The notes under the pieces: model-generated
What the model saw: the letters and a program-made list of their open reading frames with translations, nothing else
Database searches by the model: none
What the model was told of the DNA's origin: nothing
Assembly: GCA_947627125.1 (NCBI GenBank)
Contig: CANQUY010000002.1
Coordinates: 1 to 33,723, forward strand
Source: an uncultured Clostridia bacterium
GTDB lineage: Bacteria; Bacillota; Clostridia; Christensenellales; Borkfalkiaceae
Direction: 5' to 3'
DNA: 33,723 nt
Part shown: positions 30,554 through 33,723 of the stretch, one piece after another
How the letters are laid out: each line of letters begins with the position of its first letter
Numbering within the stretch: position 1 is the stretch's first letter
Translations under genes and position numbers: made by a program

Positions 30554-33007
30554 CTATTCGTTGTAGAATATGAGCTTGCCGTCCTGCTCGTCGACTGTCA
30601 CGTTGCCGCTGTGGAGATTCCCCTTCAACAGCTCCTCCGAGAGGCCGTCCTCCACCAGCTTCTGCACCGTCCGCTTGAGGGGGCGGGCGCCGTATTCGTC
30701 CGAATATCCCCGTTCGACGATGAGATCCTTGGCCGCCGCCGTCACGGTGAGGCGGATCTTCTGCCCCTCCAGCCGCTTGTTGAGCCCCGCAAGGAGCTTG
30801 TCGCAGATGACGGCCGCGTTCTCCCTGCTCAGCTTGTGGAAGATAATGACGTCGTCGAGCCGATTCAAAAACTCGGGACGGAACTGCTTTTTGAGGGCCT
30901 CGTCAATGTTCCTTCTCATGTCCTCATACTCGCTCGCCTCGTCCGCCGCCCCGAAGCCCAAGGAGAGCTCCTTCACGGCATGCGCGCCGACGTTCGACGT
31001 CAGAATAATGACGGTATTTTTGAAATTGACGGTCCGTCCCCTGCTGTCGGTCAGCCGCCCGTCGTCAAGGATCTGAAGCAGGAGGTTGAAGATATCGGGG
31101 TGGGCCTTTTCGACCTCATCGAAGAGGACGACGGAGTAGGGCTTCTTCCGCACCTTGCCCGTGAGATATCCCTCGCCGTCGTCGTAGCCCACATACCCCG
31201 GGGCCGCGCCGATGAGCTTGGAAACCGAGCTCTTATCCATATATTCGGACATGTCGAGGCGGATCATCATTGATTCGTCGCCGAACATGCTCTCCGCGAG
31301 GGCCTTACAAAGATCCGTCTTGCCCACGCCCGTGGGACCCACAAAGATGAAGGAGCCGATGGGACGGTTGGGGTCCTTGAGGCCCGCTCTCGCCCTGCGG
31401 ATGGCCTTTGCGACGGCGGAAACGGCCTCGTCCTGCCCGACAATGCGGCGGTGGAGTTCCTCTTCGAGGTGCAAAAGACGCTCGCTCTCCTTCTCGTTCA
31501 GCTTTGCAAGGGGAACGCCCGAGCGGTCGGAAACGATCTCCGCAATGTCCTCCGCGCCGATGCTGATATGGGCGCGGCTCTTCTTCATCCGCCAATCGCG
31601 GCGCATGGCATTGACCTTTTCGGTGAGCTCTCTCACCTCTCTTGCGAGCGTCGCCTCGTTCTCGTCCCCCCACTTTCTCGCCTTCTCCCAATCGGACGTA
31701 AGACGGACGAGCCGATCTTCCGCCTCGTGCAGTTCCGCGGGGCCGTTGTAGGCGTTGAGGCGGGCGCGGGAGGCCGCTTCGTCCACGAGATCGATGGCCT
31801 TGTCGGGCAAAAATCTGTCACTTATGTAACGATCTGAGAGTTTCGCCGCCGCCTCGATGGCCTCCTCGGTGATGACGACGTTGTGGTGCGCCTCATACTT
31901 GTCGCGCACGCCGCGGAGAATGATGATCGTGTCCTCAACGGAGGGCTGGTCCACCATGACGGGCGTGAAACGGCGTTCGAGGGCGGGGTCCTTCTCGATA
32001 AAACGATATTCCTCAACGGTCGTTGCGCCGACCGTCTGGAGCTCCCCCCGCGCGAGCATGGGCTTCAGAATATTGGAGGCGTCCAACGCTCCGTCGGAGG
32101 AACTGCCCGCCCCCACAATGGTGTGGATCTCGTCGATAAAGAGAATGATATTCTTGTCCGCCATGACGGTATCGACGATATTTTTGAGCCGTTCCTCGAA
32201 GTCGCCGCGGTAGCGCGTCCCCGCGAGAAGCCCCGTTAAATTTAATGAAAATACGATTTTATCGCTCAATAAGTCGGGCACTTCGCCGTTTGCAATGGCC
32301 TGCGCGAGGCCCTCGACGACTGCGCTCTTCCCGACGCCCGGCTCCCCGATGAGAACGGGGTTATTCTTCGTCCTCCGCGACAGGATCTGAATGACTTTTT
32401 CGATTTCCTTGCGGCGGCCGATGACGGGGTCGAGCTTTCCCTCCCTCGCCTTTTTGGTGAGGTCCACGCCATAGGGCAGGAGCCTGTCGTCCACGGTGGG
32501 AATGGGGCGGTAGTCGGTGCGCCTGATTTCGCGCTCCGTGCCGCCGAGGGGCTCCGCCTTGGGCTCATAGGCCGCGCCGCCGATAAAGGACTCCGTGCGT
32601 TCGATGAGCAGGGGCAGGTCGATATGCATGCCCGCGAGGATGGCGTATGCGACGCTCTCCTCCTCGTTGAGAACGGCGAGAAGAAGGTGTTCGGTGCCCG
32701 TAAGCGCGCCGAAATTTCCGTCCCTGCGGGCATACTCCTCGGCAAGGGTGAACATGTTCTTGGTGCGTGGGGTGAAGTCGAACTTGATCGTCGCCTCGTG
32801 AGAGATGGCGCGGCGGAAGAGGTCGCGGTAGACGGTGTATTCGACGCCCGACGCCGTCAGAAGCCGCCCCGCCGTGCTCTCGGGGACCTCGAGCATGGCA
32901 AGGATCACATGTTCGCTGCCGATATAGTTGGTCTTATAGTAGCGCGCGCTCTTTTCCGCCTGCTGTATGACCTGCCTTAAATGATCCGAATAAAATTTAT
33001 TGTCCAA
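30554..33007 (-). CDS. clpC: ATP-dependent Clp protease ATPase subunit ClpC
   Basis: AAA+ unfoldase that feeds substrates to ClpP. It has 817 residues, the usual size. It comprises an N-terminal double Clp repeat (1-145), AAA-1 (GEPGVGKS, 221-228; ILFIDEIHT), a ClpC-type middle coiled-coil of about 60 residues (416-478), and AAA-2 (GPTGVGKT, 557-564; VVLFDEVEKAH). The LGF tripeptide at the ClpP-docking position follows (ELSLGFG). The TTG at 33007 is chosen because AAGGAG lies 6 nt upstream and DNKFYSDHLRQ aligns with the family start; an upstream ATG at 33058 would add 17 residues encoded by intergenic sequence. It follows mcsB on the same strand, separated by an inserted repeat. Confidence 0.95.
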   Translation of the reverse strand: MDNKFYSDHLRQVIQQAEKSARYYKTNYIGSEHVILAMLEVPESTAGRLLTASGVEYTVYRDLFRRAISHEATIKFDFTPRTKNMFTLAEEYARRDGNFGALTGTEHLLLAVLNEEESVAYAILAGMHIDLPLLIERTESFIGGAAYEPKAEPLGGTEREIRRTDYRPIPTVDDRLLPYGVDLTKKAREGKLDPVIGRRKEIEKVIQILSRRTKNNPVLIGEPGVGKSAVVEGLAQAIANGEVPDLLSDKIVFSLNLTGLLAGTRYRGDFEERLKNIVDTVMADKNIILFIDEIHTIVGAGSSSDGALDASNILKPMLARGELQTVGATTVEEYRFIEKDPALERRFTPVMVDQPSVEDTIIILRGVRDKYEAHHNVVITEEAIEAAAKLSDRYISDRFLPDKAIDLVDEAASRARLNAYNGPAELHEAEDRLVRLTSDWEKARKWGDENEATLAREVRELTEKVNAMRRDWRMKKSRAHISIGAEDIAEIVSDRSGVPLAKLNEKESERLLHLEEELHRRIVGQDEAVSAVAKAIRRARAGLKDPNRPIGSFIFVGPTGVGKTDLCKALAESMFGDESMMIRLDMSEYMDKSSVSKLIGAAPGYVGYDDGEGYLTGKVRKKPYSVVLFDEVEKAHPDIFNLLLQILDDGRLTDSRGRTVNFKNTVIILTSNVGAHAVKELSLGFGAADEASEYEDMRRNIDEALKKQFRPEFLNRLDDVIIFHKLSRENAAVICDKLLAGLNKRLEGQKIRLTVTAAAKDLIVERGYSDEYGARPLKRTVQKLVEDGLSEELLKGNLHSGNVTVDEQDGKLIFYNE

Positions 33008-33050
33008 GGGATACTCCTTTTGAAGTTGTCGTTTGGGACGCCCCGCCCCC

Positions 33051-33263
33051 CTACCCAACCGTTCTAATCACGTCACCCTGAGCAACGTCGAAGGGTCACC
33101 GCATTATAAATAAGGTGATGGTTCGACTACGCTCACCATGACGTGATTGGAATGCCTGCGCGGGGCGCTATGACGTGATTGGAATGCCTGCGCGGGGTGC
33201 TATGACGTGATTGGAATGCCTCCGTAGTGGCATAGGCGTAGATTTCACACTACCCAACCGTTC
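33051..33263. repeat. ~93-bp element copy 3 with 32-bp tandem repeats, flanked by a 14-bp direct repeat
   Basis: CTACCCAACCGTTC occurs at 33051-33064 and again at 33250-33263. Between lie the palindromic element (33060-33154) and 2.6 tandem copies of a 32-bp unit starting TGACGTGATTGGAATGCC at 33139, 33171 and 33203. The block separates mcsB from clpC. Confidence 0.85.
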
Positions 33264-33267
33264 ATTC

Positions 33268-33723
33268 TCACACCACGATCTCCATTCTGCGCATGACTTT
33301 GTTTGTCTGCTCGGCGCGGTAGACGGAACGCTCCGTTTCCGTGAGGACGCGGCCGTTGAGGTGGTCGATATTCGCGGGGCGCATGGCGACGATGTGATCG
33401 TCAAGCTCCGCCAAGATCTCCTCTTCCGTCCTGTCCGTGCCGAGATATCCGAACAGAATGCCGAGCTTGAAGTCGGCCGTGAATTCCATGAACTCCTTGA
33501 TACCGAGCAGACAGCAGTTCGAGAGGACGCCGTAAGCGCGCAGAACGCGGTCGCGAAGGGAAAGTCCCCCCTCCGTCTTCATGTTCTCCCGCTCGCGCAG
33601 TTCAAACTGCACAATGAGCTTCACCGCCTTCTCGACGGTGGACAGGATCTCCGTTTCCGAAAAGCCGAGCGTCACCTCGTTGGAGATCTGAAAGAGATCC
33701 CCTTCCGCCCCGCTTCCCTCCCC
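33268..33723 (-). CDS. mcsB: Protein arginine kinase McsB (C-terminal part; 5' end beyond window)
   Basis: The frame is open from the window edge to a TGA at 33268, giving the last 151 residues. It starts inside the ATP:guanido phosphotransferase signature: GEGSGAEGDLFQISNEVTLG. The helical McsB tail follows (SLRDRVLRAYGVLSN, FTADFKLGILFGYLG, LTETERSVYRAEQ). McsB phosphorylates arginine residues and thereby marks proteins for ClpC-ClpP. Its position directly before clpC matches the usual ctsR-mcsA-mcsB-clpC stress operon; the two first genes would lie outside. CtsR control is expected from the family but no site can be seen here. Confidence 0.92.
   Translation of the reverse strand, partial: GEGSGAEGDLFQISNEVTLGFSETEILSTVEKAVKLIVQFELRERENMKTEGGLSLRDRVLRAYGVLSNCCLLGIKEFMEFTADFKLGILFGYLGTDRTEEEILAELDDHIVAMRPANIDHLNGRVLTETERSVYRAEQTNKVMRRMEIVV

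Overview
The window looks like a chromosomal segment of an anaerobic, endospore-forming, low-to-moderate-GC-lineage Bacillota (Clostridia), probably a gut Christensenellales-like organism with a fairly GC-rich genome. This rests on a CotF-type spore coat gene pair, a mcsB-clpC stress operon, an AgrC-like/LytTR two-component system, a PucR-type regulator, sigma-A promoters with 17-18 nt spacers and Gram-positive style lipoproteins. The exact genus is inference. No rRNA, tRNA, CRISPR array, IS element or integrase was seen.

Layout. 1-293: 5' part of a single-pass membrane protein with a strong promoter and a possible operator. 862-2130: hexapeptide-repeat protein, a 33-aa ORF and a two-gene spore coat unit. 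2278-2895: endonuclease III (nth). 3456-4856: divergent DUF3343 protein and cysteine-desulfurase-like enzyme, a pairing reminiscent of selenium/sulfur-carrier loci. 4860-7739: two small unknown genes, an S41 protease and a PucR-type regulator. 7934-9592: eight-pass membrane protein. 9649-11397: aspS. 11836-13113: a small XRE-repressor/58-aa ORF cassette plus the deleted scar of a second copy. 13228-22911: a four-gene, translationally coupled surface glycan operon (InlB-repeat lipoprotein, two domain-permuted GH3 enzymes, a carbohydrate-binding-like lipoprotein). 23117-25172: a histidine kinase/LytTR response regulator pair directly upstream of that operon. 26641-28347: unknown lipoprotein. 28835-30100: Dda/RecD-like helicase. 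30554-33723: clpC and the 3' part of mcsB.

Most intergenic space is filled by palindromic repeats: at least 14 full copies of a roughly 150-bp element, half copies, short 28-bp units and three copies of a roughly 93-bp relative. All share one design, a CTGAG...GAAG core whose flanking bases vary but stay complementary, indicating selection on a hairpin. One copy sits between mcsB and clpC and is bracketed by a 14-bp direct repeat, consistent with insertion.

The strongest regulatory reading is that the LytTR regulator drives the GH3 operon: two TTGAGCC direct repeats with a 21-bp period lie just upstream of that operon's -35 box. A second pattern is that six genes without a Shine-Dalgarno have a -10-like TANNNT hexamer ending 5-6 nt before the ATG, suggesting leaderless mRNAs coexisting with ordinary SD-led genes.
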